From the NCBI GenBank assembly GCA_016196065.1, contig JACPYL010000001.1:124001-188000 (forward strand): 64,000 nucleotides of DNA. The letters are read 5' to 3'. Shown here one piece after another: positions 48,055 to 58,114 of this stretch. Under the pieces are notes generated by a model that ran no database searches, was not told the origin of the DNA, and saw nothing but the letters and a program-made list of their open reading frames with translations. Position numbers and translations under genes: made by a program. The DNA comes from Acidobacteriota bacterium (GTDB lineage: Bacteria; Acidobacteriota; Terriglobia; Terriglobales; Acidobacteriaceae). Position 1 is the stretch's first letter; each line of letters begins with the position of its first letter.

Positions 48055-50517
48055 ATGATCGGCCAAACTATCTCTCACTACCGCATCCTGACCAAGCTTG
48101 GGGGTGGAGGCATGGGAGTGGTTTACGAAGCAGAAGATCTCAAGCTCGGCCGCCACGTCGCACTCAAGTTTCTTCCACCGGAATTTTCCGGCGATCCGCA
48201 GGCCTTGGAGCGTTTTCAGCGGGAAGCCCGCGCAGCATCGGCGCTCAATCATCCTCACATCTGCACGATTTACGAGATCGACGACCATGACAGCCAGCCC
48301 TTCCTGTGCATGGAATACCTGGAGGGTGAGACCCTCAAGCATTTAATTAACAATCGCCCGGTAGAGATTGATAAAGCATTATCGATTGCGGTACAGATTG
48401 CCGAAGGCTTGACCGCCGCCCATGCTAAGGGCATTGTCCATCGCGACATCAAGCCGGCCAATATTTTCATCACGACATCAGGGCAGGTAAAGATTCTCGA
48501 CTTCGGATTGGCCAAACAGACCGAGCAGACCGGCAGCACGGGGTCGTCACCGACACTCTCGCAAAAGCAACTCACCAGCCCCGGCACCAGCATCGGAACC
48601 GTGGCCTACATGTCGCCTGAACAGGCGCGCGGCAAAGAGCTGGACGCTCGCACGGATCTGTTTTCTTTCGGCGCTGTCCTCTATGAGATGGTCACCGGCT
48701 TCGTGCCCTTCCGGGGCACCGGCACCGCTGAGATTTTCGACGGACTATTGAATCGCGATCCCACGCCGCCGGTTCGTCTGAATCCTGCAACGCCGAACGA
48801 TCTCGAGCGCATCATCTCCAAAGCGTTGGAGAAAGATCGCGACGTCCGTTACCAGCACGCGTCGGAAATGCGGGCGGACCTGAAACGTCTGATGCGCGAC
48901 ACCGAGTCCGGCCGAATCCCTTCCGCCGGTCCATCCTCGGCGGCTACGCGAAGCTCGCTGATGAAATGGGGCATCGCAGCCCTGGCGCTGGTGGTGATCG
49001 GTGGCGCCACTTACTTTGCATATACCAGTTCCCGTTCGGAGAACTCGCACGAAGCGGTTTCGGAGCACCCGCATGAGGCTCCTGCCAAAGCGGGAGTTCG
49101 TACCGTCGCGGTCCTTCCCTTCCGCTCCCTTTCAGGAGACACGGCTGACGAAGCATGGGGCATCGGCATGACGGACGCCATCATCACGCGTCTGGCGACT
49201 CTGCAAAATCTGGCGGTGCGGCCGACCAGTTCGGTCCTGAAATACGTGAAGACTCCAACTGACCCTTCGCAGGCGGCAGAGGAACTTCAGGTCGATTCAG
49301 TGGTCGATGGAACGTATCAACGCGCGGGCGCAGTGATTCGCGTCTCCGTGCAACTGATTGACAAGCAGGACAAGTCGGCGCGCTGGGCGGAACACTATGA
49401 CTTGCGCGCCAACGACATGCTGAAGTTCCAGGACGATATTTCGAAGAAAGTCGTGGACGGCCTGCAAGTACAGGTTTCCGGTAATGAACAGCAAGCGATG
49501 GAAGCACCGATGACCTCATCGCCGCAGGCTTACAACCTGTATCTACAGGCCCGCTTCTTCCGCAACGATTACTTCATGCACACACAGGTGGAGAGCCTGC
49601 ACAAGGGCCAGCAACTCGCCAAGGACGCGATCGCGAAGGACCCGAAGTTTGCGGAAGCATATGCTCTCCTGGCCACACTGTATGTGATCGAAAGCGCAAA
49701 TATTTCCGAGAACGCTGCCGAGAATCTCGCGGCCAGCGAAAAAGCGGCGCGGCGGGGATTCGATTTGAAACCGAACTCTCCCGACACTCTAACGGCGCTG
49801 GGCGGATCTCTAACCGAGCAAGGCCGCAACCTGGAGGCCTTGAAAGCACTGCGACAGGCCGTGGCGATCGCTCCGAATTCTGAGACCGCATGGGATCTTC
49901 TGGGCTATCTCTACCACTACACCGGGCTGCTCGACCTGGCGGAAACCGCCTACGATCGCAGCGTAGACCTGAACCCCACCACCGCGCGCATTCACTGGAT
50001 GCACGCCCGTATGCATCTGTATCAGGGTCGTCCGGAAGAATCCGAACAAGAATTGCGCAAGCTCCTGGCGGCGAATCCCGATCAGTTCAAGGCCCTCGCG
50101 TACTTTGGTGAATTTCAATATTACGAAGGCAAGTACGATGAAGCCGAAAAGAACCTTAATCGAGCCGTGGAACTCAGCCGCGGTAGTGGAGACGATTCCG
50201 CTACTATCCTGGCCGCTTTCCTGTACGCGTCGCGTGGCCAACGAGAAAAAATCGATCCCGGAGTCTTCGCCCACAAGCCCGATCGATACGTCGATGGAGA
50301 CGGTGCCTACTGGCTCGGAGGTGTCTACGCAATGCTAGGCGAGAAAAAGCAGGCTCTGACGTGGCTGCGCCGCGCCGTCGTACTCGGGAACCACAATTAT
50401 CCCTGGTTCCAGCGCGACAAGAACTACAACAGCCTGCGCAGTGATCCCGAATATCAAAAGATCATGGAAGGTGTGCGCGATCATTTGGAACAGTACCGCA
50501 AGGCCGTCGCCGAATAA
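48055..50517 (+). CDS. Membrane Ser/Thr protein kinase with TolB-like domain and TPR repeats
   Basis: 820 residues from ATG 48055. An N-terminal Hanks-type kinase (~9-275) has the glycine loop [14 protein letters not shown], Lys38, the catalytic HRD at 129-131 with [11 protein letters not shown] at 149-151 and the APE-equivalent SPE in [10 protein letters not shown] single membrane helix lies at ~304-324 ([17 protein letters not shown]). The outside part begins with a TolB-N/adenylate-cyclase-associated domain ([33 protein letters not shown]) and continues with about six TPR repeats. This architecture is abundant in Acidobacteriota. A sensor-kinase role is expected; the ligand and targets are unknown. 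Confidence 0.92.
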   Translation: MIGQTISHYRILTKLGGGGMGVVYEAEDLKLGRHVALKFLPPEFSGDPQALERFQREARAASALNHPHICTIYEIDDHDSQPFLCMEYLEGETLKHLINNRPVEIDKALSIAVQIAEGLTAAHAKGIVHRDIKPANIFITTSGQVKILDFGLAKQTEQTGSTGSSPTLSQKQLTSPGTSIGTVAYMSPEQARGKELDARTDLFSFGAVLYEMVTGFVPFRGTGTAEIFDGLLNRDPTPPVRLNPATPNDLERIISKALEKDRDVRYQHASEMRADLKRLMRDTESGRIPSAGPSSAATRSSLMKWGIAALALVVIGGATYFAYTSSRSENSHEAVSEHPHEAPAKAGVRTVAVLPFRSLSGDTADEAWGIGMTDAIITRLATLQNLAVRPTSSVLKYVKTPTDPSQAAEELQVDSVVDGTYQRAGAVIRVSVQLIDKQDKSARWAEHYDLRANDMLKFQDDISKKVVDGLQVQVSGNEQQAMEAPMTSSPQAYNLYLQARFFRNDYFMHTQVESLHKGQQLAKDAIAKDPKFAEAYALLATLYVIESANISENAAENLAASEKAARRGFDLKPNSPDTLTALGGSLTEQGRNLEALKALRQAVAIAPNSETAWDLLGYLYHYTGLLDLAETAYDRSVDLNPTTARIHWMHARMHLYQGRPEESEQELRKLLAANPDQFKALAYFGEFQYYEGKYDEAEKNLNRAVELSRGSGDDSATILAAFLYASRGQREKIDPGVFAHKPDRYVDGDGAYWLGGVYAMLGEKKQALTWLRRAVVLGNHNYPWFQRDKNYNSLRSDPEYQKIMEGVRDHLEQYRKAVAE

Positions 50518-50582
50518 CCCCTACCGCAACATAACAACCCTTTTCTCCCAATGGAAGATTGCAAGATTCTCCGTTCTCCTGA

Positions 50583-50611
50583 TGGACAGCCATAGGGTCC
50601 AGATGTACTAT
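50583..50611 (+). promoter_or_regulatory. Sigma70-type promoter candidate for the secreted protein gene
   Basis: TGGACA (50583-50588), a 17-nt spacer and TACTAT (50606-50611). It is followed by CGCTAGTAG (50615-50623) and CTCCCCC, which recur in similar order upstream of the paralogous gene at 62962. Start codon is 80 nt after the -10. Confidence 0.5.
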
Positions 50612-50691
50612 CGCCGCTAGTAGTTCACTCCCCCAGCACTGGCAAGACTCCATATGCTGATTGAAAACATCTCCACGGAGGACATTTGCAG

Positions 50692-52449
50692 ATGCGAAAA
50701 ATACTCACCCTGGCTCTTATCGTTGCGCTAGTCAGCCTCACCGGATTGTTCGGGGCCGCTAACGCCCAAGTCTCTCCCAAACAGAAATTCGCGTCGCCCG
50801 CCCCGCATTTCTCCAAGGCGGTCGCATTCGATAGGTCGGCACCCGCCCGGAACATGGCACAAGGCCTCCCACACTTCCCTGAACTCTTCGATGGCGACTT
50901 CCGCCCTGAGCGTGGAATCACTCAGCATGACAAAGGATTCTCCGGGGATAGGGCGAGGCAGCTTGCTCGCAAGACCGGCACGGGCCCAAATATTCCCAGC
51001 CCACAGCTCACCTTTGAAGGAGTATCCAACCAGGACAACTTCAACATCTTCGGCGGCCTCGTCGCTCCGCCCGATCCGGTTGGCGCGGTTGGTCCCAATC
51101 ACTACGTCGAGATGGTTAACCTGGCTTTCTCGGTCTACGACAAACAGGGCAACCTGCTGCTCGGACCGGTGGATACGGGAACGCTGTGGGCCGGCTTTTC
51201 GGTTCCGGACTGCACCGATCCTTCCGGGGACCCCGTCGTGCTCTACGATCACCTGACCGACCACTGGCTCCTCTCGCAATTCACAACTCGTGGACTGTCC
51301 GATCCGTCTCTGCCTTTCTACAATTGCGTCGCGATTTCCGTAACTGGCGATCCGACCGGCGATTACTACCGGTATGCATTCAACACGACACAGGATGGCC
51401 TGTTCTATTTCCCCGACTATCCCAAATACGGATCATGGCCCAAGTCTTTCGTTTTGACCTCACGTGACTTCGGTCCGACCGTCGAGTACGGCATCAGCGT
51501 GTACGCGCTGGAAAAAGACAAGATGATCGTTGGCGATCCGAATGCGCGCGCGGTGAAGTTCTTCCTGGACTCCAACGTCGTGGGGTTGAACCTGGTCGGT
51601 GACGGATTGCTCCCCGGCGACATGGACGGCCATCACCTGCCTGCCTCCAATTCTCCGATTCCTATCATCGGTTCCCAGGACGACGGGGCCGGATATGGCG
51701 GAACGTCCGATGCGCTCAACATTTGGGAGATGTCGGTCAAGTGGCGCAAGAACCCAATCGCGTCGATCACGTTCGCCGCGCAGCTCCCGATTGAGCCCTT
51801 CGACACTATCTTCCCTTGCGGCGTGGTCGTCGGTTCTCAGCCACCCAGCGCGCGCGACTGCCTCCCTGAACCTGGCGTCACTGACGGCAGCCGTTTTCTG
51901 GATATCCTCTCCTACCGGCAGCGTCCGACGTTCCGGGCGGCATTTCGCAAGTTCTCCGGGTACGCCTCGATCGTCACTAACCAATCCGTGGAGGCTGCCC
52001 CTGGCATCGCCGGCGTCCGCTGGTGGGAAATTCGCAAGATCGATGGCGAGTATTCCTTGTACCAGGAAGGCACCTATGCGCCAGATGATGGCGTCCATCG
52101 GTGGATGGGCAGCATTGCCATGGACCGCAAAGGAAATATGGCTCTTGGATACAGCGTAGTGAACGGCACCGATGTCTGGCCGGGAATCCGCTACACCGGC
52201 CGCATGCGGAAGGACCCTCTCGGGGAAATGTCGCTGGGCGAGGGCACGATCATCGACGGCACTGGCGTGCAGCTGACAACCGGCTCCCGCTGGGGTGACT
52301 ACACATCGATGAACGTTGATCCTTCCGATGACTGCACGTTCTGGTATGTCAACGAGTATTACCAGATCGACGGGATCATCGGCGTCAACACAGCACCGTG
52401 GCAAACCAGGATCGGCAGCTTCCGACTGCCGGGCTGCGGCGGCGATTAG
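50692..52449 (+). CDS. Large secreted protein of unknown function, paralogue of the gene at 62962
   Basis: 585 residues; ATG 50692 follows GGAGGA at 50677-50682, and the N-terminus (ILTLALIVALVSLTGLFGAANA) is a signal peptide. I do not recognise a named family. The conserved core includes PPDPVGAVGPNHYVEMVNLAFSVYDKQGN, GDPVVLYDHLTDHWLLSQF and YPKYGSWPKSFVLTSRDF, and the same sequence elements occur in the partial protein at 62962. Several Cys may form disulfides. These proteins read like extracellular beta-propeller or lectin-like scaffolds, but there is no direct evidence. A strong terminator follows at 52467-52514. Confidence 0.7.
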   Translation: MRKILTLALIVALVSLTGLFGAANAQVSPKQKFASPAPHFSKAVAFDRSAPARNMAQGLPHFPELFDGDFRPERGITQHDKGFSGDRARQLARKTGTGPNIPSPQLTFEGVSNQDNFNIFGGLVAPPDPVGAVGPNHYVEMVNLAFSVYDKQGNLLLGPVDTGTLWAGFSVPDCTDPSGDPVVLYDHLTDHWLLSQFTTRGLSDPSLPFYNCVAISVTGDPTGDYYRYAFNTTQDGLFYFPDYPKYGSWPKSFVLTSRDFGPTVEYGISVYALEKDKMIVGDPNARAVKFFLDSNVVGLNLVGDGLLPGDMDGHHLPASNSPIPIIGSQDDGAGYGGTSDALNIWEMSVKWRKNPIASITFAAQLPIEPFDTIFPCGVVVGSQPPSARDCLPEPGVTDGSRFLDILSYRQRPTFRAAFRKFSGYASIVTNQSVEAAPGIAGVRWWEIRKIDGEYSLYQEGTYAPDDGVHRWMGSIAMDRKGNMALGYSVVNGTDVWPGIRYTGRMRKDPLGEMSLGEGTIIDGTGVQLTTGSRWGDYTSMNVDPSDDCTFWYVNEYYQIDGIIGVNTAPWQTRIGSFRLPGCGGD

Positions 52450-52466
52450 TACCTTGGCAGATGGCC

Positions 52467-52514
52467 AAATCCCTTTCCCTGCACGATACGTTGCGGGGAA
52501 AGGGATTTCTTTTT
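52467..52514 (+). terminator. Rho-independent terminator
   Basis: AAATCCCTTTCCC (52467-52479) and GGGAAAGGGATTT (52496-52508) pair over 13 bp with a 16-nt loop, followed by CTTTTT. It lies 18 nt after the stop of the secreted protein gene. Confidence 0.88.
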
Positions 52515-52671
52515 CACGGTAATATCAAACCTCCGTCGCTATGTCGTAGAAACAGTCCCCTCTCAAATACGCTCGCCTTTGCCAAGACCCAGGGCCAGTG
52601 AGATTATCTAGCCACTTTTCCCCTTGACGCAAAACTCTCTTGGGCTTTTGATCATCTCAAGGGCTGACTGC

Positions 52672-53418
52672 ATGGCACGATCGACTCCCGTCGCGAATCG
52701 CCCCAACGGATACAACGGCAATTCTCTCCCTCCTCACAGCGGCGGCGGCGATAGTGGCCGCAACGATCGCGGCAGCGGCGACAGCATGCCGAATTACGGA
52801 CAGCGCCTGCGCCGCGCAAGGCAGGCGTTGGCCGTCTTCATGGCGCCGATCTCGATGCTCTTCGTTTCTTTTTCGGCCGTCTATCTCGCCCGCCGCGGCT
52901 ACATCTCCGACATGTCGGGCGAGATATATCGACATTCATGGGTTCCGGTGCGTCTCCCGTGGAACATCCTGCTTGTGAATACGGTCATTCTGATTCTGAG
53001 TACGATCACGATCGAACTCGCACGCCGCGCTATCACGCGCGAATCGGCGCTCGCTCCCATCAAGACGATTCCAGGCGTTTCGCTGGGAGACGAACGCTCG
53101 TACCCATGGTTGGGTTTCACCACGCTGCTGGGGATACTCTTTCTTGCAGGTCAGCTGCTTGCGTGGAAACATCTCTCCGCCGGCGGATTCCACATGCTGG
53201 GCGGAACCAGCAGTTCCTTCATCTACATGCTCACGGCCATGCATGGACTGCATCTAGCCGTCGGAACAATCGCGCTCGGATTCGCAAACGTCGCCACGCT
53301 ACAGGGTCGCCCTGTCGAATCGCGTCGCATCCTCGTCGACGTCACCGCCTGGTATTGGCATTGCATGACGGCACTCTGGATTTACATCGTCGTGCTGTTT
53401 TCGTTCGCAGCCCGGTGA
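52672..53418 (+). CDS. Heme-copper oxidase subunit III-like protein (orphan)
   Basis: 248 residues from ATG 52672 with AAGGG ~9 nt upstream; the frame is open to 52624. After a polar, Gly/Asn-rich N-terminus come five hydrophobic segments (LAVFMAPISMLFVSFSAVYLARR, WNILLVNTVILILSTITIEL, YPWLGFTTLLGILFLAGQLLAW, SFIYMLTAMHGLHLAVGTIALG, AWYWHCMTALWIYIVVLFSF) that match CoxC/CtaE-type subunit III, including HGLHLAVG and WYWHCM. Subunit III stabilises the catalytic subunit and proton uptake. No subunit I, II or assembly gene is nearby, so its partner must be encoded elsewhere. Confidence 0.85.
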   Translation: MARSTPVANRPNGYNGNSLPPHSGGGDSGRNDRGSGDSMPNYGQRLRRARQALAVFMAPISMLFVSFSAVYLARRGYISDMSGEIYRHSWVPVRLPWNILLVNTVILILSTITIELARRAITRESALAPIKTIPGVSLGDERSYPWLGFTTLLGILFLAGQLLAWKHLSAGGFHMLGGTSSSFIYMLTAMHGLHLAVGTIALGFANVATLQGRPVESRRILVDVTAWYWHCMTALWIYIVVLFSFAAR

Positions 53419-53485
53419 CGGGGATCGTCGTTCGCTGGTCGTTCGTCGCCAGGCTCTGGTCGCCGTGATTTGGGCCTTAGTGGCA

Positions 53486-54103
53486 TCACTTCTCCGCGCG
53501 CTCCAGGCACCCTGCCCGGAACGAGCGGCCATCCAGCCGATGCAACCGTTTCGCCTGCGCCCGAGAAATCAATCGCGTGTGTGAAATCGTCAACAGATAT
53601 TCCGCGACAAACCAGACGGGATCTTCCGATGTCATCCAGTCGAGATGATCGAAACGCTTCATATCGACCGGGCGCGAGAATGTGCGGAGCGTCCGTTCTC
53701 CGCGCAGATTGAAGTACACCTCGAAATAACTGAGCGCCAACTCGCGTAACGTCCGATACACCGGCTCGCGATAACGGCATCCCGTGTAGTTCGACTTGGC
53801 GACCGATCCCCAGCATCCGTCGACGCGGTAGACGGCAATCACGTGATCCGTATCATGCTCGGCTTCCAGATCCAGCAGCAGCGGCGGAAACCCATTCACT
53901 CGCAACGCGGCGGCCGCGAACAGCGCGCCTTCGTAGCAATGCGAAGTGTTCTCGCGCAGGACGCGCCGCGGAGACCACGCCGAGTCCGCGAGATGGTATG
54001 GCATGTCATTGAGCAGGCGCTGAATGCCATGCGGAGTTTTCAAGCTGCGCAGCTTGCGCAGCTCGGAGGGAGTAAAAGTACTTGTGACGACGTTCTTTTT
54101 CAT
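53486..54103 (-). CDS. Transglutaminase-like cysteine-protease-fold protein
   Basis: 205 residues. ENTSHCYEGALFAAAALRVNGFPPLLLDL has the Cys of a papain/transglutaminase fold, and EAEHDTDHVIAVYRVDGCWGSVAKSN provides the His and a nearby Asp/Asn expected in the triad. There is no signal peptide. The enzymatic type (amidase, peptidase or inactive) cannot be decided. Its ATG overlaps the stop of the phosphatase gene by 4 nt, so it is co-translated with it. Confidence 0.65.
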   Translation of the reverse strand: MKKNVVTSTFTPSELRKLRSLKTPHGIQRLLNDMPYHLADSAWSPRRVLRENTSHCYEGALFAAAALRVNGFPPLLLDLEAEHDTDHVIAVYRVDGCWGSVAKSNYTGCRYREPVYRTLRELALSYFEVYFNLRGERTLRTFSRPVDMKRFDHLDWMTSEDPVWFVAEYLLTISHTRLISRAQAKRLHRLDGRSFRAGCLERAEK

Positions 54104-54819
54104 GTCGCGGAATGGATCGTATCATTCGCAATCGAAAACAGGTTCCCTAATTCGCGAGGATTGTCCACCAGAACATCCGGGGGCACTTCCTCCAGCGTAT
54201 GCGGAGCAAAGCCGTACCTCACGCCGCACGTCCACAAGCCTGCGTTGCGCCCAGTCAGGACATCAATCGACGAATCGCCAATCATGATTGCCGCAGACGC
54301 ATCCACTTCCATCTCCCGCAAAATGGTCTGCACGCCGAGGGGATCCGGTTTCTTGGTGGAAAAACTATTGCCGCCATAAATGCGCACGAAGAAATCGCCC
54401 ATTCCCAACGCCTGCGTGATGTCGCGCGACGGGTTGACAGGCTTGTTGGAGAGTATGGCCATCAGGCGCCGAACGCCATTCGAAGGAGAGGCAAGCAAGT
54501 TCAGTGTTTCCGGAATTCCGGCGTACACCGTGGTGTGATCCAGTTTGTGAATGCGGTAATAACTCAAAAAATAGTTGAGAGCCGATTCAAAGGTCGGCTC
54601 ATGGTCCAGATCGCCCAGCGCACGGCGTACCAGCGCCGGGGCACCGTCGCCCACATAAGATGCGATGAGTTCTCCTGGCAACTCAGGCCGTTCGAAGTGC
54701 CTCAACATGGCATTGATCGAGTGGATCAAATCAAGCCGCGAGTCAATCAGGGTTCCATCCAGGTCAAACACCAACAAACGAATAGCCTGGGGATCAAACG
54801 TACGCAGGAATCGAATCAT
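54100..54819 (-). CDS. gph: HAD-family phosphatase, phosphoglycolate phosphatase-like
   Basis: 239 residues. Motif I is [11 protein letters not shown] with the nucleophile Asp and the acid/base Asp; a helical cap follows ([38 protein letters not shown]); motif II is AILSNK, motif III the Lys of KKPDPLGVQ, and motif [16 protein letters not shown]. This is the standard Gph arrangement for removing 2-phosphoglycolate formed in DNA repair or by oxygenase side reactions, although other small phosphomonoesters are possible. First of a two-gene unit with the transglutaminase-like gene. Confidence 0.82.
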   Translation of the reverse strand: MIRFLRTFDPQAIRLLVFDLDGTLIDSRLDLIHSINAMLRHFERPELPGELIASYVGDGAPALVRRALGDLDHEPTFESALNYFLSYYRIHKLDHTTVYAGIPETLNLLASPSNGVRRLMAILSNKPVNPSRDITQALGMGDFFVRIYGGNSFSTKKPDPLGVQTILREMEVDASAAIMIGDSSIDVLTGRNAGLWTCGVRYGFAPHTLEEVPPDVLVDNPRELGNLFSIANDTIHSAT

Positions 54820-54960
54820 GGACAGTTCAGAATAAATGAAAAGGGCAGGTTACAGGTGTCAGGCGCCGGACCTCTTATTTCCGTCACCGATTTCTTTTCT
54901 CATTTGTCGCTCCCCATTTACAATAAAATGCGGTTTGACTGCGCGGGGTATAGGACCGAA

Positions 54961-57183
54961 ATGGCTACGACAAAAGTCGATCCCAAGCTCAACGACAGCG
55001 ATGTCAAGAAGAAATCCAAAACCTACCAGGGCATTACCGGCCGTCAACTGATCGACTGGTACCGCGTGATGTACACGTCGCGCCGCGTGGACGACCGCGA
55101 GATCCTCCTGAAGCGCCAGCAAAAAGTTTTCTTTCAGATTTCAGGCGCTGGCCACGAGGCAATCGGAGTCGCGGCCGCGCTCGCCCTCAAGAGCAACTAC
55201 GACTGGTTCTTCCCTTATTACCGCGATCGAGCTCTCTGCCTGGCGTTGGGTGCGACTCCTTACGAAATGCTGTTGGGAGCAGTGGGCGCCGCCGACGATC
55301 CCAGTTCTGGTGGACGTCAGATGCCGTCCCACTGGGCTTTCAAGCGACTGAATGTGGTGACACAATCCTCGGCAACCGGAACCCAGATTCTGCATGCCGT
55401 GGGATGCTCAGAAGCGGGGCGCTACTTTAGCCGGCGCCCGAATGCTGCGCGCAAAGCGGATGGAGACTACCGGCAGTTTAAAGACATCCAGTTTCAGGGC
55501 GATGAGATCACCTACGTTTCGCTGGGCGATGGCACGACCAGTGAAGGCGAGTTCTGGGAAGCGCTGAACACGGCGTCCAACCGCCGCCTGCCGGTTTTGT
55601 TCTGCGTCGAAGACAACGGATATGCGATTTCAGTCCCCGTCGAAGTGCAGACTTCGGGTGGAAATATTTCGCGTCTGGTTTCCAACTTTCCAAATTTTCA
55701 TTTTGAAGAGATTGACGGCACCGACCCGATCGTCGCCTATGCGGCCTTAAAACGCGCTGCCGACTATTGCCGTGCCGGACACGGTCCTGCATTCGTGCAC
55801 GCACATGTGATTCGTCCTTATTCCCACTCACTGTCGGACGACGAGCGGCTCTACCGTCCAGACAGCGAGCGCCAGCGGGATGCGGCTCGCGATCCGATTT
55901 CTTGCCTGCAAATGTTCCTGCTGCGGGAAGGGATTCTCGACGAAAAGTCGATCAACAAGATTGAAAAGGAAGTAGACGAAGAAGTACAGGCAGCCGCTGA
56001 CCAGGCACTGGCCGCTGCGATCCCGCAGCCGGATTCAATTTACAACTTCGTTTATTCGCCGGACCTTGATCCCACGTCAGCGGCTTTCTCCACGCAGCCG
56101 GGCTTTGCTTCCAGCGAGGCGGGCAGCGACGGCAAGAAGTCCGCAGCCTCCCAACCGAAGACGATGGCCGACCTGATCAACGCCACGTTGCGCGACGAAA
56201 TGCGGCGCGATGAGCGTGTCCTGATCTTCGGCGAAGATGTGGCTGACGCCAGCCGCGAAGAATATCTCAAACAGAAGTTGATCAAGGGCAAGGGCGGTGT
56301 GTTCAAGCTGACCTCCGGCCTGCAGATCGAATTCGGAGCCGACCGCGTATTCAATTCCCCGCTGGCCGAAGCCAACATCGTGGGACGCGCCACGGGAATG
56401 GCAGTCCGCGGACTGAAGCCGGTCGTCGAGATTCAATTCTTCGACTACATCTGGCCGGCGATGATGCAGCTGCGCGACGAATTGCCGATCGTCCGCTGGA
56501 GATCGAACAATGCATTTTCCGCGCCCGCAGTCATCCGCGTTGCCATTGGCGGATATCTGACGGGCGGAGCAATCTATCACTCCCAGTGCGGCGAGAGCAT
56601 CTTCACGCACACCCCGGGAATGCGAGTCGTCTTCCCATCCAACGCGCTGGATGCGGCCGGCCTGCTGCGCACCGCGATCCGTTGCGACGATCCGGTCCTG
56701 TTTCTCGAGCACAAACGCCTCTATCGCGAAACCTACGGACGCGCGCCCTATCCTGGCCCGGACTACATGGTTCCGTTCGGTAAAGCGAAGACGGTCCAGG
56801 CGGGAACGGATTTGACGGTCATCACCTACGGAGCAGTCGTTCCGCGCGCGTTACAAGCGGCGCAGAAGCTGGAACGTGAGCATCAGATCAGCGTAGAACT
56901 GATCGACCTGCGCACGCTAAGCCCGTTCGACTGGGACGCAATCGCCGCTTCGGTTAAGAAGACTAATCGCGCACTCATCGCTTACGAGGATTCCCTCAGC
57001 TGGGGATACGGCGCGGAAATCGCGGCCCGTATCGCCGACCAGCTCTTCCATCATCTTGACGCGCCCGTAAAACGCATCGCCGCGACCGACACGTTTGTCG
57101 CCTATCAGCCGATCCTCGAAGATGCGATCCTGCCGCAGGTAAGCGATTTGTTCCGTGCTATGAAGGAGTTAGCGGAGTTTTGA
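54961..57183 (+). CDS. 2-oxoacid dehydrogenase E1 component, alpha and beta subunits fused
   Basis: 740 residues from ATG 54961; the frame is open to 54199 but that region lies opposite gph. Residues ~20-380 are the alpha subunit with the thiamine-diphosphate motif [15 protein letters not shown] ... EDNGYAIS and the phosphorylation-loop-like [12 protein letters not shown]. After a linker ([17 protein letters not shown]) residues ~400-740 are the beta subunit: [13 protein letters not shown] with the TPP-activating Glu, [41 protein letters not shown] and [11 protein letters not shown]. The sequence looks closest to branched-chain (BCKDH) E1, which decarboxylates 2-oxoisovalerate and relatives. 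E2 and E3 genes are not in the window. Confidence 0.9.
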   Translation: MATTKVDPKLNDSDVKKKSKTYQGITGRQLIDWYRVMYTSRRVDDREILLKRQQKVFFQISGAGHEAIGVAAALALKSNYDWFFPYYRDRALCLALGATPYEMLLGAVGAADDPSSGGRQMPSHWAFKRLNVVTQSSATGTQILHAVGCSEAGRYFSRRPNAARKADGDYRQFKDIQFQGDEITYVSLGDGTTSEGEFWEALNTASNRRLPVLFCVEDNGYAISVPVEVQTSGGNISRLVSNFPNFHFEEIDGTDPIVAYAALKRAADYCRAGHGPAFVHAHVIRPYSHSLSDDERLYRPDSERQRDAARDPISCLQMFLLREGILDEKSINKIEKEVDEEVQAAADQALAAAIPQPDSIYNFVYSPDLDPTSAAFSTQPGFASSEAGSDGKKSAASQPKTMADLINATLRDEMRRDERVLIFGEDVADASREEYLKQKLIKGKGGVFKLTSGLQIEFGADRVFNSPLAEANIVGRATGMAVRGLKPVVEIQFFDYIWPAMMQLRDELPIVRWRSNNAFSAPAVIRVAIGGYLTGGAIYHSQCGESIFTHTPGMRVVFPSNALDAAGLLRTAIRCDDPVLFLEHKRLYRETYGRAPYPGPDYMVPFGKAKTVQAGTDLTVITYGAVVPRALQAAQKLEREHQISVELIDLRTLSPFDWDAIAASVKKTNRALIAYEDSLSWGYGAEIAARIADQLFHHLDAPVKRIAATDTFVAYQPILEDAILPQVSDLFRAMKELAEF

Positions 57184-57237
57184 GGGTTGGGCCGAAAAGG
57201 CCTAAAGTTTGCACCCAGTTGTGCCGATATAACGGAA

Positions 57238-57477
57238 ATGGACCTTTCCGCCATCGCTCTTCAGGGATTGCAGCAGGCCGACGTACAACTGGAAAAGGCC
57301 GCCGCCCGGATCGCCAGCGCGGCCACCCTGTCTGCCGACGGAAGCAACGTCGATGCCGTCGATCTCAGCGCAGAAATAGTTGCACTCCTGTCAGCCAAGA
57401 ATCAGTTTTCGGTGGAACTCGCGACCCTGAAAGTTGCCGCCCAGGTTCAGAAAAACTCCATCGACCTGATTGCCTGA
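57238..57477 (+). CDS. Small protein resembling flagellar rod/hook terminal helices
   Basis: 79 residues from ATG 57238 (GGAAATG context; a longer in-frame start at 57187 is unlikely). N-terminal SAIALQGLQQADVQLEKAAARIAS and C-terminal DLSAEIVALLSAKNQFSVELATLKVAAQVQKNSIDLIA have the heptad pattern and order of the terminal helices of FlgB/FlgC/FlgK-type proteins (cf. DLxxEMVxLLxAxxxFxANxxVxxTxDxM), joined by a short linker and without the usual central domain. No flagellar gene adjoins. The resemblance is by eye only. Confidence 0.5.
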   Translation: MDLSAIALQGLQQADVQLEKAAARIASAATLSADGSNVDAVDLSAEIVALLSAKNQFSVELATLKVAAQVQKNSIDLIA

Positions 57478-57505
57478 AATCGTCTGGTCGTCCTTGCTCT
57501 GAAAC

Positions 57506-57931
57506 CTATCTTGATTTCTTCGGCGCACGAGTCCCGCCTGAGCCCTTACCAAAATTGAAGCCGTAGGGACCGCCGCCGAAGCAGACCAGCGCGAAAGCAA
57601 TCGTCACCAACGCCAGCGGAAATTCGTATCCGCCTTGCGCAGTGAATCCATTTTTCCAATGAACCTTCACGATGGCGACCGCCATTTCGATCAGAAACGC
57701 GAACGCGGCGAAGCGCGTGCACAGACCGAGGACAATCACAATGCCACCCACAAATTCGGTCGCCGCTGAGAGATAGGCCAACCATGCAGGGATTCCCAGA
57801 GCACCGATGAACTGCTGGTGCCCGTGAAATCCACCAAAGACTTTCTTGTATCCATGCGCGATCATGATCGCGCCCAGCGCAAGACGCATCACCAGCAACG
57901 CGAACGGCTGCAATCGATTGAGAGAGTTCAA
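57506..57931 (-). CDS. DoxX-family membrane protein
   Basis: 141 residues from TTG 57931, which has GGAGG 5 nt upstream; an upstream TTG at 57955 is less likely. Four hydrophobic segments (ALLVMRLALGAIMIAHGYKKV, LAYLSAATEFVGGIVIVLGL, AAFAFLIEMAVAIVKVHW, FPLALVTIAFALVCFGG) and the family pattern RLALGAIMIAHGYKKVFGG with ATEFVGG fit DoxX/DoxD-like proteins, which include quinol-oxidase-linked and detoxification-associated members. The precise role is unknown. The C-terminus is Lys/Arg-rich and cytosolic. Confidence 0.85.
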   Translation of the reverse strand: MNSLNRLQPFALLVMRLALGAIMIAHGYKKVFGGFHGHQQFIGALGIPAWLAYLSAATEFVGGIVIVLGLCTRFAAFAFLIEMAVAIVKVHWKNGFTAQGGYEFPLALVTIAFALVCFGGGPYGFNFGKGSGGTRAPKKSR

Positions 57932-57976
57932 AACTACCTCCAGAGTTGGGAACAAATAAGGTAGCAGAAGGCGAGG

Positions 57977-58110
57977 GTCAGGTGTCAGGTGTCAGGTCTT
58001 AGGAAAACCGACACTCTCGGGGTGTGCGATCGCCCCCTTGCAAAACGACAAGCCCGAGCGATCGGTCCTACGATTTTCCTGACACCTAAAACCTAAGACC
58101 TGACACCTGC
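57977..58110. repeat. Long palindromic intergenic element with 18-bp perfect arms
   Basis: CAGGTGTCAGGTCTTAGG (57986-58003) is exactly complementary to CCTAAGACCTGACACCTG (58092-58109), with extra GTCAGGT units tandemly repeated on the left and a second CCTGACACC on the right. The element separates the 3' end of the pseudopilin cluster from the doxX promoter region. A diverged relative occurs at 62049-62140 and a fragment (ACAGGTGTCAGG) near 54852. Confidence 0.75.
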
Positions 58111-58114
58111 TCCA

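Noticed and set aside
54199-54960. Upstream extension of the E1 fusion frame by 254 codons
   Set aside because: It runs antisense across gph and its translation is not E1-like; ATG 54961 fits the family N-terminus.
57977-58010. Tandem GTCAGGT units considered as a CRISPR or direct-repeat array
   Set aside because: Units are 7-8 nt without spacers, and the whole is one arm of a palindrome.
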